A stretch of DNA of 7,865 bases from Bacteroidota bacterium (GCA_025361325.1 JANYAL010000328.1:1-7865), one strand, 5' to 3'; positions 1 to 6,788 are shown, counted from the first letter of the stretch. Numbers and translations: made by a program. Notes: generated by a model not told the origin, from the sequence alone.

Positions 1-582
1 TGCCTCACTTCCTCCGGTTATGATGATATCTGCTTTTCCCAGTCGTATATTGTCAAAAGCATCGATAATGGCATTTGTAGATGAAGCACAGGCACTTACT
101 ACGGCGAAATTAGGACCACGAAAGCCATGCCGCATAGAAATCTGCCCCGCTGCAATATCGAGGATCATTTTGGGGATAAAGAAAGGATTGAAACGGGGAG
201 TTCCGTCGCCAAGGGCATAATTGGTAACTTCTTCCTGGAACGTGATCAGGCCCCCGATACCACTGGCAAAGATCACACCCACCCGGTCGGGGTCTACGTT
301 CTCCTTGCTTATACCTGCATCTTTTACAGCCTCATCACTGGCTATTAGGGCAAACTGGCAATAACGGTCAATTTTACGTGCCTCCTTCCGGTCGAGGTAA
401 TGGGTAGGATCAAAATCCTTCACCTCACAGGCAAACCTGGTCTTGAATTTAGAGCAGTCGAACTGTTTGATGTAATCACATCCACTTACACCACCGGTCA
501 AACCCTGCCAATATTCATCAACAGTTTTACCCAATGGAGTCAGGGCACCCAGTCCGGTAACAACAACTCGCTTTAGATCCAT
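1..582 (-). CDS. fabF: 3-oxoacyl-[acyl-carrier-protein] synthase II, N-terminal part
   Basis: Condensing enzyme of type II fatty-acid synthesis; it extends acyl-ACP with malonyl-ACP in the cytoplasm. Translating the minus strand from the ATG at 580-582 gives 194 residues running off the left edge with no stop, so about the N-terminal half of a roughly 410-residue protein is present. It opens with the family hallmark KRVVVTGLGALTPLG (residues 4-18). The thiolase-fold active-site stretch VSACASSTNA places the nucleophilic cysteine at residue 165, matching Cys163 of E. coli FabF. The catalytic His pair lies outside the window. It starts 25 bases after the acpP stop on the same strand, so the two are almost certainly co-transcribed and the carrier protein is made next to its synthase. 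No Shine-Dalgarno sequence precedes the start. FabB is the alternative, but adjacency to acpP and the N-terminus favour FabF. Confidence 0.95.
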   Translation of the reverse strand, partial: MDLKRVVVTGLGALTPLGKTVDEYWQGLTGGVSGCDYIKQFDCSKFKTRFACEVKDFDPTHYLDRKEARKIDRYCQFALIASDEAVKDAGISKENVDPDRVGVIFASGIGGLITFQEEVTNYALGDGTPRFNPFFIPKMILDIAAGQISMRHGFRGPNFAVVSACASSTNAIIDAFDNIRLGKADIIITGGSEA

Positions 583-607
583 AAAAATTGCCTGAGATAA
601 GAATATT

Positions 608-844
608 TTACTTAGCGTGTTCCTCTAAGTAAGCATTGGCCTGGCCTACCGTGGTTATGGTCTCGGCCTGCTCATCTGGAATAGAAATATTGAATTCTTT
701 TTCAAATTCCATTATTAATTCAACGGTGTCCAAGCTATCGGCACCTAAATCATTTGTAAAAGAAGCTTCAGGAGTAACCTCAGCTTCATCAACACCTAAT
801 TTGTCAACAATTATTTTCTTCACTCTTGTTGCAATGTCTGACAT
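608..844 (-). CDS. acpP: acyl carrier protein
   Basis: Small acidic carrier that holds growing acyl chains on a phosphopantetheine arm during fatty-acid synthesis. The chosen ATG at 842-844 gives 78 residues, the normal family length; an open frame continues upstream to 1024, but that extension is basic, unlike ACP, and crosses the promoter. The attachment motif is [10 protein letters not shown], with the modified serine at residue 37. The start [18 protein letters not shown] and the end [16 protein letters not shown] are typical of AcpP. It is the first gene of an acpP-fabF pair and has a well-matched Bacteroidota promoter about 30 bases upstream. No Shine-Dalgarno sequence is present; the leader is A/T-rich. 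Confidence 0.97.
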   Translation of the reverse strand: MSDIATRVKKIIVDKLGVDEAEVTPEASFTNDLGADSLDTVELIMEFEKEFNISIPDEQAETITTVGQANAYLEEHAK

Positions 845-1185
845 GGTAGTAAAATTTAGTTTATATTGGTTGCAAAAATATACTTTTTGCAATAAATGCA
901 AAGAAATATAAATGGAAGGAAGATTATACGTTTTAACGGCTTTCGAAGCCGGCTGGCCCCTATTAAAAGTGTTGCTGCCGCTTACCTGTCCCCGGTTAAT
1001 GAGAAAAATTATGAAAAAATACAATGCCCGATTCTGAGAACGGTTTCTTATCCTAAATCAATTGAGAAAGGGCTTTTCGCCTTAATAAAAGGCATTAAAC
1101 CTCCCTATTCAGGTCATGATAAAATAATTGTATATTTTTATACAGTTTACGCTAATTAGCTTAAGCATAATAAAAACAGAATTTT
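845..1185. other. divergent intergenic region acpP / GNAT gene
   Basis: This 341-base spacer holds the acpP promoter at its left end and presumably the GNAT-gene promoter at its right end, where I find only poor matches to TAnnTTTG. Two small hairpins are visible: CGGCTT-TCG-AAGCCG at 937-951 and GCCTT-AATAA-AAGGC at 1079-1093. Neither is followed by a clear T-run. An open frame of 87 codons at 896-1159 has no recognisable domain, begins inside the acpP promoter and is probably chance. No tRNA or known RNA was seen. Confidence 0.6.
873..902 (-). promoter_or_regulatory. acpP promoter (Bacteroidota type)
   Basis: Reading the minus strand, TTTG (899-902) is followed after 18 bases by TATTTTTG (873-880), a full match to the Bacteroidota sigma-ABfr pattern TTTG / TAnnTTTG with spacing in the accepted range. 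It predicts a transcript start near 866 and a leader of roughly 22 bases before the acpP ATG. It should drive acpP and fabF together. Confidence 0.7.
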
Positions 1186-1614
1186 ATGGCCTTAAAACAG
1201 ATAGACCACGGCAGCAAAGAATACCTGCAAATGGTAAACCTGCGTACTGAGATACTAAGACGTCCGCTTGGCCTGACTTACAGTGAGGAGGAGCTTGCCA
1301 GAGAAAAAGACGATATCCTTATCGGAGCCTTTGATGATGATGAGATGCTGGCCTGCTGTATACTGACAAAAGTGGATGGTAAGACCCTCAGGCTTCGGCA
1401 AATGGCAGTACAGAACAATTTACAGGGAAAGGGCATTGGTGCCAGCCTCATGCATTTTGCTGAACTTGTAGCCCGCGATAAAGGATTTCAAAAACTGATC
1501 ATGCATGCCCGTAAGACCGCAGCAGGATTCTATGAAAAACTGGGGTATAAAGAGGTGGGTAATGAATTCATAGAAGTGACGATTCCACACTATGTGATGG
1601 AGAAGAAATTATAA
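1186..1614 (+). CDS. GNAT-family N-acetyltransferase
   Basis: A 142-residue GNAT-fold protein, expected to transfer an acetyl group from acetyl-CoA to an amine; the substrate cannot be told. The acetyl-CoA pyrophosphate loop is RQMAVQNNLQGKGIGASL, with QGKGIG at residues 80-85 following the beta4 strand. The second conserved block, HARKTAAGFYEKLGY (107-121), and the end IPHYVMEKKL are of the kind seen in YjcF/ElaA-like single-domain members. The length is normal for a minimal GNAT protein. The gene stands alone, divergent from acpP and convergent with the YcxB-like gene, so context gives no hint of role. The ATG is preceded by A-rich sequence without a Shine-Dalgarno motif. Confidence 0.9.
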   Translation: MALKQIDHGSKEYLQMVNLRTEILRRPLGLTYSEEELAREKDDILIGAFDDDEMLACCILTKVDGKTLRLRQMAVQNNLQGKGIGASLMHFAELVARDKGFQKLIMHARKTAAGFYEKLGYKEVGNEFIEVTIPHYVMEKKL

Positions 1615-1622
1615 GAAATAAA

Positions 1623-1643
1623 CTGCGAGCTATGAGCTGCGGG
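1623..1643. repeat. degenerate heptanucleotide tandem repeat
   Basis: Three consecutive 7-base units, CTGCGAG, CTATGAG and CTGCGGG, sit directly after the GNAT stop codon. Each unit differs from the first by one or two bases. This may be the eroded remnant of a longer intergenic minisatellite. Confidence 0.5.
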
Positions 1644-1649
1644 CAATAG

Positions 1650-1669
1650 CCTTACATTTTACAGTAAGG
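1650..1669. terminator. weak hairpin between convergent genes
   Basis: CCTTAC (1650-1655) and GTAAGG (1664-1669) form a 6-bp stem with an 8-base loop. It lies between the ends of the GNAT gene and the YcxB-like gene, so it could serve both directions. No T-run follows on either strand, so the terminator call is tentative. Confidence 0.3.
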
Positions 1670-1705
1670 GTTCGTAGTATACCTGATAAGAATTATAAAT
1701 CAACC

Positions 1706-2179
1706 CTACCCGATCTTAGACCTTAATATCTTCCTCGCCTCCAGCAGTCCCCCCCCCTCAAAAGCCGACTTGGGAACAATGAAAAAAGACCGGCTGTTAA
1801 AATACAAGTGAAAAAAATACGGGCTTTCCAGCCAGGTACTGAAATCATTCCAGGGCCAGCTTCTTCCCCCCCGGTCATTTTCTATGCGGAATTCCCGGTC
1901 AGTCAATATTGCTTTGAAACTGTCTTTGAATGTGGCAGCCCTTTTATAGACCAGGTAAGGCAGCAGGAACCAGAATGTGAGCATCAGGATGAACCAAAGT
2001 ACCGAACTCATCAAGAAAGCAAGTGGTGAAATTTTCCGGAAGAAGAACAGGGCCGCTGAAACAATGGCAAAGACATTGACCAGTATCATCATAAACTTTA
2101 TCTCACGCCGGGTGATGAAATGGTAGCGTAAAGCCTGAATTACTTTGCCTTTATCATACGTGAATGTCTGTGAGGTCAT
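1706..2179 (-). CDS. YcxB-like membrane protein
   Basis: A 157-residue inner-membrane protein of unknown function. Two hydrophobic helices, about residues 29-47 and 53-78, follow a basic N-terminus. The soluble C-terminal part (about 85-140) has the YcxB-type pattern: a strand ending at a Trp (SWPWNDFSTWLES, with Trp108, 110 and 116), then YFFHLYFNSRSFFIVPKSAF, where 'IVPK.AF' is the most telling piece. The family has no established activity. It starts 32 bases after the OmpA-like gene on the same strand, so the two are probably co-transcribed. Two G-runs lie in the coding strand: G9 at 1749-1757, coding Glu141 and Gly142-144 near the C-terminus, and G7 at 1866-1872, coding around Arg103-Arg106. 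Slippage at G9 would rewrite only the last 15 or so residues. There is no Shine-Dalgarno sequence. Confidence 0.75.
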   Translation of the reverse strand: MTSQTFTYDKGKVIQALRYHFITRREIKFMMILVNVFAIVSAALFFFRKISPLAFLMSSVLWFILMLTFWFLLPYLVYKRAATFKDSFKAILTDREFRIENDRGGRSWPWNDFSTWLESPYFFHLYFNSRSFFIVPKSAFEGGGLLEARKILRSKIG

Positions 2180-2211
2180 ACACTAAAAATACGTCATTGA
2201 ATTTTACTTTA

Positions 2212-2709
2212 TCATTTACAGGGGTCACCGGCGAGGCTGCCTCCTCCGTCAACAGGCATACCCCCGATCGGTATTCCCCGTAAGGCAGCATTGATGAAAC
2301 ACACCCGACGGTTCATGGCTTTACCTTCCGGAGTATCATTGGATGCAAGGGGTTTCTGGCTTCCAAAACCTGTCGCGATCAGTCTTTTGCAATCAACACC
2401 CATTGCTGTCAGGGCCTTGCAGACCGACATAGCCTGCAGTTCGGTCAACAACTGATCGGATGAGGCATTACCGCTTTTATCCGTATGACATTCTACGCGA
2501 ATGAGACTGATGTAAGTTTTGTCGTCCAGGTATTTTTTTATGATGGCGAGAGCAGCATCACTTTCCGGCTTTAAACGGGCAGTACCCGATTCAAATAATA
2601 CGGGCTTGAGAATCCTGACCTCACTGCCAGATACATTATAATCTTGTGCAGCACATGGCTTCAGACCCGTCATAAAAATAAGCAGGAACAGTACCCGGAT
2701 AAGTTGCAT
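2212..2709 (-). CDS. secreted small OmpA-family (peptidoglycan-associated) protein
   Basis: A 165-residue protein with a signal peptide (residues 1-21, hydrophobic core VLFLLIFMTGL, likely cleaved at CAA-Q). No proper lipobox is present: the Cys is preceded by L-K-P. An OmpA C-terminal domain fills most of the mature chain: LFESGTARLKPES (38-50), the helix ALAIIKKYL, the peptidoglycan-binding HTDKSG with Asp77, RLIATGFGSQKPLASNDTPEGKAMNRRV (109-136) with Arg134/135, then a Gly-rich tail ending DPCK. Family knowledge says the Asp and Arg grip diaminopimelate of peptidoglycan, so a periplasmic wall-binding role is likely. It is smaller than most OmpA/Pal proteins, having no barrel and no repeat domain. 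It has five cysteines after the signal peptide (74, 97, 107, 137, 164), more than usual. It probably leads a two-gene unit with the YcxB-like gene. Confidence 0.85.
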   Translation of the reverse strand: MQLIRVLFLLIFMTGLKPCAAQDYNVSGSEVRILKPVLFESGTARLKPESDAALAIIKKYLDDKTYISLIRVECHTDKSGNASSDQLLTELQAMSVCKALTAMGVDCKRLIATGFGSQKPLASNDTPEGKAMNRRVCFINAALRGIPIGGMPVDGGGSLAGDPCK

Positions 2710-2744
2710 ATGGTTTCAGGTTTGGTTTATCTGTCTCAGTTTCG

Positions 2745-2752
2745 CAAATGTA
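2745..2752 (-). promoter_or_regulatory. candidate -7 element for the OmpA-like gene
   Basis: On the minus strand TACATTTG fits TAnnTTTG exactly and lies 35 bases before the OmpA-like start. No good TTTG is found at the -33 position, so the site is only a candidate. Upstream lie two short dyads that could be operators: ATCCC-CACA-GGGAT at 2762-2775 and ATCATT-TATATC-AATGAT at 2784-2801. Confidence 0.4.
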
Positions 2753-2819
2753 ATTACAAAGATCCCCACAGGGATGTAAAAGTATCATTTATATCAATGA
2801 TCTCAAACGCTTCCCGGAT

Positions 2820-2850
2820 AAAAAGGGCGCCATTCAAAAGAGTGGCGCCC
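2820..2850 (-). terminator. intrinsic terminator of nrdJ
   Basis: An inverted repeat pairs GGGCGCCA (2825-2832) with TGGCGCCC (2843-2850), and the inner TTC/GAG adds three pairs (one a wobble), leaving an AAAA loop on the plus strand. That makes an 11-bp stem, GC-rich at the base, followed on the minus strand by five Ts (2820-2824). It begins 32 bases after the nrdJ stop codon, as expected of a rho-independent terminator. Confidence 0.88.
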
Positions 2851-2881
2851 GGATAGAATTTTATACATCTGAAAAATATAA

Positions 2882-5800
2882 TCAACTGCAACCCATGCTG
2901 TTCCCGCAGTTCAGGCATTTATAACAGGTGCCGCTGCGTATGGTAATGTGTCCGCAGGTATTACAGGCGGGTGCATCGCTTTGCATACTCTTGTTGGCAG
3001 CATTCACGGCATCCATTCCGTTTGCTGGCCTGATCACGTGGGCGGTCCTGTGGGCCTTTACCGGCGGTACAGGTGTTGAGCCCAGGACCCTGACCTCACT
3101 CAGTTCGGGTGTGCGTTCACCAATAGTTGGAGTGGAAGCGTCCCATTCCTCATTGCCCAGGTTCAGCACTTCGGGTTTATCGAGTACATGAACCAGGTCA
3201 TTCCTGCCGAGGTATTCATAGGCCAGTGAACGGAACATGAAATCGATGATGGAGGTTGTGGATTTGATATTGGGGTGCTCCACCATACCGCATGGCTCAA
3301 AGCGGGTGAATACAAATTTCTCCACATATTCTTCCAACGGTACGCCGTACTGCAGACCAATGGAGATGGCTATAGCAAAACAGTTCAGCATACTGCGCAT
3401 CGTGGCGCCTTCCTTGGCCATGTCAATGAAGATCTCGCCCAGGGTGCCGTCGTTGTATTCTCCGGTGCGCAGGAAAAGGGCCTGGCCGTTTATTTTTGCC
3501 TTCTGGGTAAAGCCCCTGCGTTTGGCGGGCAATGCCCGGCGTTCCACGATCATGGCCAGTTGCCGTTTCAATGAAGTGTCGGCGCTGCTCTGCACCCTTT
3601 TGTTCATTTCGTCCAGGAGGTCATCGATGGTGAGTTTGCTCATGTCCACCAGGGTGGTCAATTCTTTCGCCAGGTCCCTGGCCTTGTCCTCGGTGATGGG
3701 GTCATCCAGCTTCTTTTTCTTGTCGCTCTTGTTGCTGAGGGGTTGCGATAATTTGGAACCATCACGGTACAGCGCACATGCTTTAAGTGCCAGTTCCCAG
3801 CTCATGCGGTACGAATCAGCAATCTCCGTCTGGGTGGCCTCGTTGGGAAGGTTGATCGTCTTGGAGATGGCTCCACTGAGGAAGGGTTGTGCGGCAGCCA
3901 TCATACGGATATGCCCGTGTGCATGGATATATCTTTCGCCGGTCTGGCCGCATTTGTTGGCACAGTCAAAAACGGAAAGATGTTCTTCCTTAAGATAAGG
4001 GGCTCCTTCCACCGTCATGGTGCCGCAGATATAAATATTGGCCGCATCGATCTCTTCGGGGGAGTATCCCAGTGCTTCCAGTAAGTTCCAGCCGTAATCA
4101 TTGTATTGTTCTGCACGGAATCCAAGACGCTCCAGGCAGGTTTCACCCAGCGTAAATACATTAAAAACAAAACCGATCTCGAAAGCGGCACCCAGAACCC
4201 CGTTTAGTTTTTCGATGTCTTCGGAGGTGAAGCCCTTTTCCATCAGGCTCTTTTTATTGATGAAAGGGGCATTCTCGAGCGAAGCATGCCCTTTGGCATA
4301 ATTCACGATCTCTTCTATCTCTTTTTCGCTGTACTTCAAATTTCGCAAAGCCTGGGGTACGCTCTGGTTGATTATTTTAAAATATCCCCCGCCACTCAGT
4401 TTCTTGAACTTAACAAGGGCAAAGTCTGGTTCCACACCGGTGGTATCACAATCCATGACCAGTCCGATGGTGCCGGTTGGGGCGATCACCGTGGTCTGGG
4501 CATTGCGGTAACCATATTTCTCACCCAGCTGCACCGCATCGTCCCAGGCCCTGGTTGCGGCTTTAAGCAGGTAATCCGGACAGTATTTTGCATTGATACC
4601 CTGTGGTTTTATCTCCAGGCCTTCATAAGCTTCTGACGCATCATAGGCTGCCGCACGGTGATTCCGCATCACCCGTAACATATGCGTCCGGTTCTCTTCA
4701 TATTTGTCAAAAGCACCCAGGTAACCGGCCATCTCAGCCGATGTTTTATAGGACACACCGGTCATGATGGCGGTAATGGCCCCGGCAATACCCCGGGCTT
4801 CCTCGCTGTCATAGGCAATACCACTCACCATCAGCATGGAACCCAGGTTGGCATACCCCAGGCCCAGGGTGCGGTAGTCATAGGAGAGCTGCGCCACTTC
4901 CCTGGAAGGGAACTGCGCCATCAGCACGGATATCTCCAGTACCACGGTCCATAAACGGCAGGTATGTTCAAATCCCGGAACGTTGAACGTGTTGGTGGAT
5001 TCATCAAAGAATTTCCGAAGGTTCACACTGGCCAGGTTACAGGCGGTATTGTCGAGGAACATGTACTCACTGCATGGATTAGATGCTCTGATGGGGCCCC
5101 CTTCAGGACAGGTATGCCATTCATTAATGGTTGTGTCATACTGGGTACCGGGGTCGGCACAACGCCAGGCCGCATAACAGATCCTGTTCCACAGGTCAGC
5201 CGCTTTCACCTTGCGCATCGTTCTGCCATCGCTTCTTGCTTTTAGTTCCCAGTCTGCGTCCGCATCCAGTGCGTTGAAGAATGCATTGGATATGCGCACG
5301 GAGTTATTGCTGTTCTGTCCGCTCACAGTGCGGTAGGCCTCTCCTTCATAGTCGCTGGAATAACCCGCTGCTATCAATGCAGCCACTTTATCTTCCTCAC
5401 CCACTTTCCAGTTGATAAAATCTACGATCTCCGGGTGATCGATGTCGAGACATACCATCTTGGCTGCGCGCCGGGTGGTGCCCCCGCTCTTGATGGCGCC
5501 CGCAGCACGGTCGCCGATCTTCAGGAAACTCATCAGTCCGCTCGATGTTCCGCCTCCGCTCAGTTTCTCTCCTTCGCCCCTGATACTGCTGAAATTGGTA
5601 CCTACACCACTCCCGTATTTGAATATCCTGGCCTCCCGTACCCACAGGTCCATGATACCCCCATCGTTCACCAGGTCGTCATTGACACTTAAGATAAAAC
5701 AGGCATGCGGCTGTGGACGCTCATAGGCACTGGTCGATTTTTTCAACTGGCCGTCCCGGGCATCCACAAAATAGTGCCCCTGGGGTTTACCCGAAATGCC

Positions 5801-6241
5801 GTACACTTCATACAGCCCGGTATTGAACCATTGCGGGCTGTTCGGAACACAGGCCTGGTTCAATATGGAATATACCAGCTCCTCATAGAATATCTCTGCA
5901 TCTTGCGGCGTAGCGAAATAATCATAACGTTCGCCCCATACCCTCCAGCAATGCGCCATGCGGTGAGCTACCTGTTTAACAGAGGTTTCCCTGCCCGTGG
6001 TTCCATCCTCTTTGGGTACACCTGCCTTGCGGAAATATTTCTGTGCAAGAATATCTGTGGCAATCTGGCTCCATGGCCTCGGTACTTCCACATTCTCCAT
6101 CTGGAATACGACCTCGCCGGTCGGGTTCTTGATCACCGAGGTCCGGTAATCGTATTCAAACATATCAAAGGCACTAACGCCATCACGGGTGAATTGACGG
6201 CTGAAACGAATACCTTTTGCCGCTTGCTTTTTTGTTGACAT
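2882..6241 (-). CDS. nrdJ: class II (adenosylcobalamin-dependent) ribonucleoside reductase
   Basis: Makes deoxyribonucleotides from ribonucleotides with a thiyl radical generated from adenosylcobalamin, so it needs no oxygen. The 1119-residue product is full length for the large NrdJ type. The N-terminal segment has the family pattern VEVPRPWSQIATDILAQKYFRKAGVP (51-76) and no ATP-cone. In the alpha/beta barrel, Cys181 (PHACF) and Cys401 (TACNL) fit the redox pair, and NPCSE (388-392) supplies Asn388, radical Cys390 and Glu392; the 11-residue gap between Cys390 and Cys401 matches known class II enzymes. The phosphate loop is APTGTIGL (587-594). A Lys-rich linker (about 835-850) leads to a TSCPD domain (about 905-1015), then a Cys-rich tail with CxxC at 1093/1096, CxxCxxC at 1106/1109/1112 and Cys1118, suited to zinc binding and re-reduction. 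The gene stands alone with its own promoter region and terminator. No cobalamin riboswitch was recognised upstream. Confidence 0.97.
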   Translation of the reverse strand: MSTKKQAAKGIRFSRQFTRDGVSAFDMFEYDYRTSVIKNPTGEVVFQMENVEVPRPWSQIATDILAQKYFRKAGVPKEDGTTGRETSVKQVAHRMAHCWRVWGERYDYFATPQDAEIFYEELVYSILNQACVPNSPQWFNTGLYEVYGISGKPQGHYFVDARDGQLKKSTSAYERPQPHACFILSVNDDLVNDGGIMDLWVREARIFKYGSGVGTNFSSIRGEGEKLSGGGTSSGLMSFLKIGDRAAGAIKSGGTTRRAAKMVCLDIDHPEIVDFINWKVGEEDKVAALIAAGYSSDYEGEAYRTVSGQNSNNSVRISNAFFNALDADADWELKARSDGRTMRKVKAADLWNRICYAAWRCADPGTQYDTTINEWHTCPEGGPIRASNPCSEYMFLDNTACNLASVNLRKFFDESTNTFNVPGFEHTCRLWTVVLEISVLMAQFPSREVAQLSYDYRTLGLGYANLGSMLMVSGIAYDSEEARGIAGAITAIMTGVSYKTSAEMAGYLGAFDKYEENRTHMLRVMRNHRAAAYDASEAYEGLEIKPQGINAKYCPDYLLKAATRAWDDAVQLGEKYGYRNAQTTVIAPTGTIGLVMDCDTTGVEPDFALVKFKKLSGGGYFKIINQSVPQALRNLKYSEKEIEEIVNYAKGHASLENAPFINKKSLMEKGFTSEDIEKLNGVLGAAFEIGFVFNVFTLGETCLERLGFRAEQYNDYGWNLLEALGYSPEEIDAANIYICGTMTVEGAPYLKEEHLSVFDCANKCGQTGERYIHAHGHIRMMAAAQPFLSGAISKTINLPNEATQTEIADSYRMSWELALKACALYRDGSKLSQPLSNKSDKKKKLDDPITEDKARDLAKELTTLVDMSKLTIDDLLDEMNKRVQSSADTSLKRQLAMIVERRALPAKRRGFTQKAKINGQALFLRTGEYNDGTLGEIFIDMAKEGATMRSMLNCFAIAISIGLQYGVPLEEYVEKFVFTRFEPCGMVEHPNIKSTTSIIDFMFRSLAYEYLGRNDLVHVLDKPEVLNLGNEEWDASTPTIGERTPELSEVRVLGSTPVPPVKAHRTAHVIRPANGMDAVNAANKSMQSDAPACNTCGHITIRSGTCYKCLNCGNSMGCS

Positions 6242-6270
6242 GGTAATTTATTGATCTGGGTTATTGTAGG

Positions 6271-6298
6271 GTTAAGTAATTGTTAAGTGGGACGTTAA
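6271..6298. repeat. phased GTTAA direct repeats in the nrdJ leader
   Basis: GTTAAGT occurs at 6271-6277 and 6282-6288, exactly 11 bases apart, and GTTAAAA follows at 6294, 12 bases on. Repeats on one helix face overlapping the predicted nrdJ transcript start could be a regulator-binding site; the binding protein is unknown. Confidence 0.4.
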
Positions 6299-6300
6299 AA

Positions 6301-6335
6301 CGAAAATATTTGTTGTAACCGAACAATCAAACTTA
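6301..6335 (-). promoter_or_regulatory. candidate nrdJ promoters (two overlapping)
   Basis: On the minus strand TTTG (6328-6331) is followed after 19 bases by TATTTTCG (6301-6308), one mismatch from TAnnTTTG; this would start transcripts near 6294, about 53 bases before the nrdJ ATG. The same TTTG is also the end of TAAGTTTG (6328-6335), a perfect -7 element for a second, more upstream start that lacks a clear -33 partner. Which is used cannot be decided by reading. Confidence 0.5.
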
Positions 6336-6349
6336 TAAATATCAACACT

Positions 6350-6429
6350 TGTGGAAAAAAGAGGTGGATAATTTTACAGATGCAATAGGGTATTGCCTTT
6401 GCTCGTTTTTCCCCAGTTTATGTGAAAAA
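6350..6429 (-). promoter_or_regulatory. cluster of DnaA-box-like 9-mers upstream of nrdJ
   Basis: On the minus strand three 9-mers resemble the DnaA box TTWTNCACA: TTTTCCACA (6350-6358, exact), TTATCCACC (6363-6371, one mismatch) and TTTTTCACA (6421-6429, exact). The first two are 13 bases apart and lie just upstream of the candidate -33 element, where an activator would bind. A fourth, weaker site TTTTCCCCA lies on the plus strand at 6407-6415. DnaA is known to regulate nrdAB in E. coli; its role here is inference. Confidence 0.4.
6382..6396. repeat. 15-bp palindrome GCAATA-GGG-TATTGC
   Basis: A perfect dyad with 6-base arms around GGG lies between the DnaA-box-like sites upstream of nrdJ. 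Its size and symmetry suit an operator for a dimeric repressor. Any regulator is unknown. Confidence 0.4.
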
Positions 6430-6477
6430 TTTTTGTTCATAATCTTGGAATTTTCGTAAAAGTATGAAAGCACTGAT

Positions 6478-6508
6478 TTCAGGCACATTTCCCATTTCTG
6501 TGCCTGAA
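6478..6508. repeat. 10-bp perfect hairpin in the nrdJ/dtd spacer
   Basis: TTCAGGCACA (6478-6487) pairs with TGTGCCTGAA (6499-6508) across an 11-base loop. This is the strongest structure in the divergent spacer. No T-run follows closely on either strand, so it is not a standard terminator; it may be a protein-binding dyad or part of a small RNA. Confidence 0.55.
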
Positions 6509-6788
6509 CCTGTGATTTTCATTTAATAAAGGCCGGCCAAAAACACAAACCACTAATAATGTTTTAACACCAATCTTTGCCGGATAACCAGACCGGAAGA
6601 AAAGAAGAAAAAGCAGCTGCCCGGTACATACTTCTGATCCCTTCTTCGTCTATGCTCCACCCTGTTTTTGGGGATCGGTAAAAAAAGATGCAACACGTTA
6701 CCGGAGTTTTACAGCACAGGCACCTGAATACATAACCTGTACACACCGGGATTCAAAGTATAATTGATGCACCCTGTTTTCTCAAACA

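Noticed and set aside
845..1024. Upstream extension of the acpP reading frame
   Set aside because: It would add 60 residues of basic, hydrophobic sequence that ACPs lack, and it runs through the matched promoter.
896..1159. 87-codon open frame on the plus strand between acpP and the GNAT gene
   Set aside because: It starts inside the acpP promoter, has no recognisable domain and mixed, non-protein-like composition in an A/T-rich spacer.
2710..2881. Possible small gene between the OmpA-like gene and nrdJ
   Set aside because: The space is filled by the nrdJ terminator and the upstream region of the OmpA-like gene; the 70-codon frame overlapping it runs through both and has no domain.
3237..3998. 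253-codon plus-strand frame opposite nrdJ
   Set aside because: It is the antisense of a highly conserved gene; its Ser/Arg-rich composition is typical of shadow frames.
5705..6238. 177-codon plus-strand frame opposite the nrdJ start
   Set aside because: Antisense shadow of the conserved NrdJ N-terminus; no family features.
6242..6520. Cobalamin riboswitch before nrdJ
   Set aside because: I looked for the B12-box core (GCCACTG-like) and the surrounding paired elements on the minus strand and did not find them.
6564..6746. 60-codon minus-strand open frame in the nrdJ/dtd spacer
   Set aside because: No domain, unusual Cys and aromatic content, no promoter or start context.
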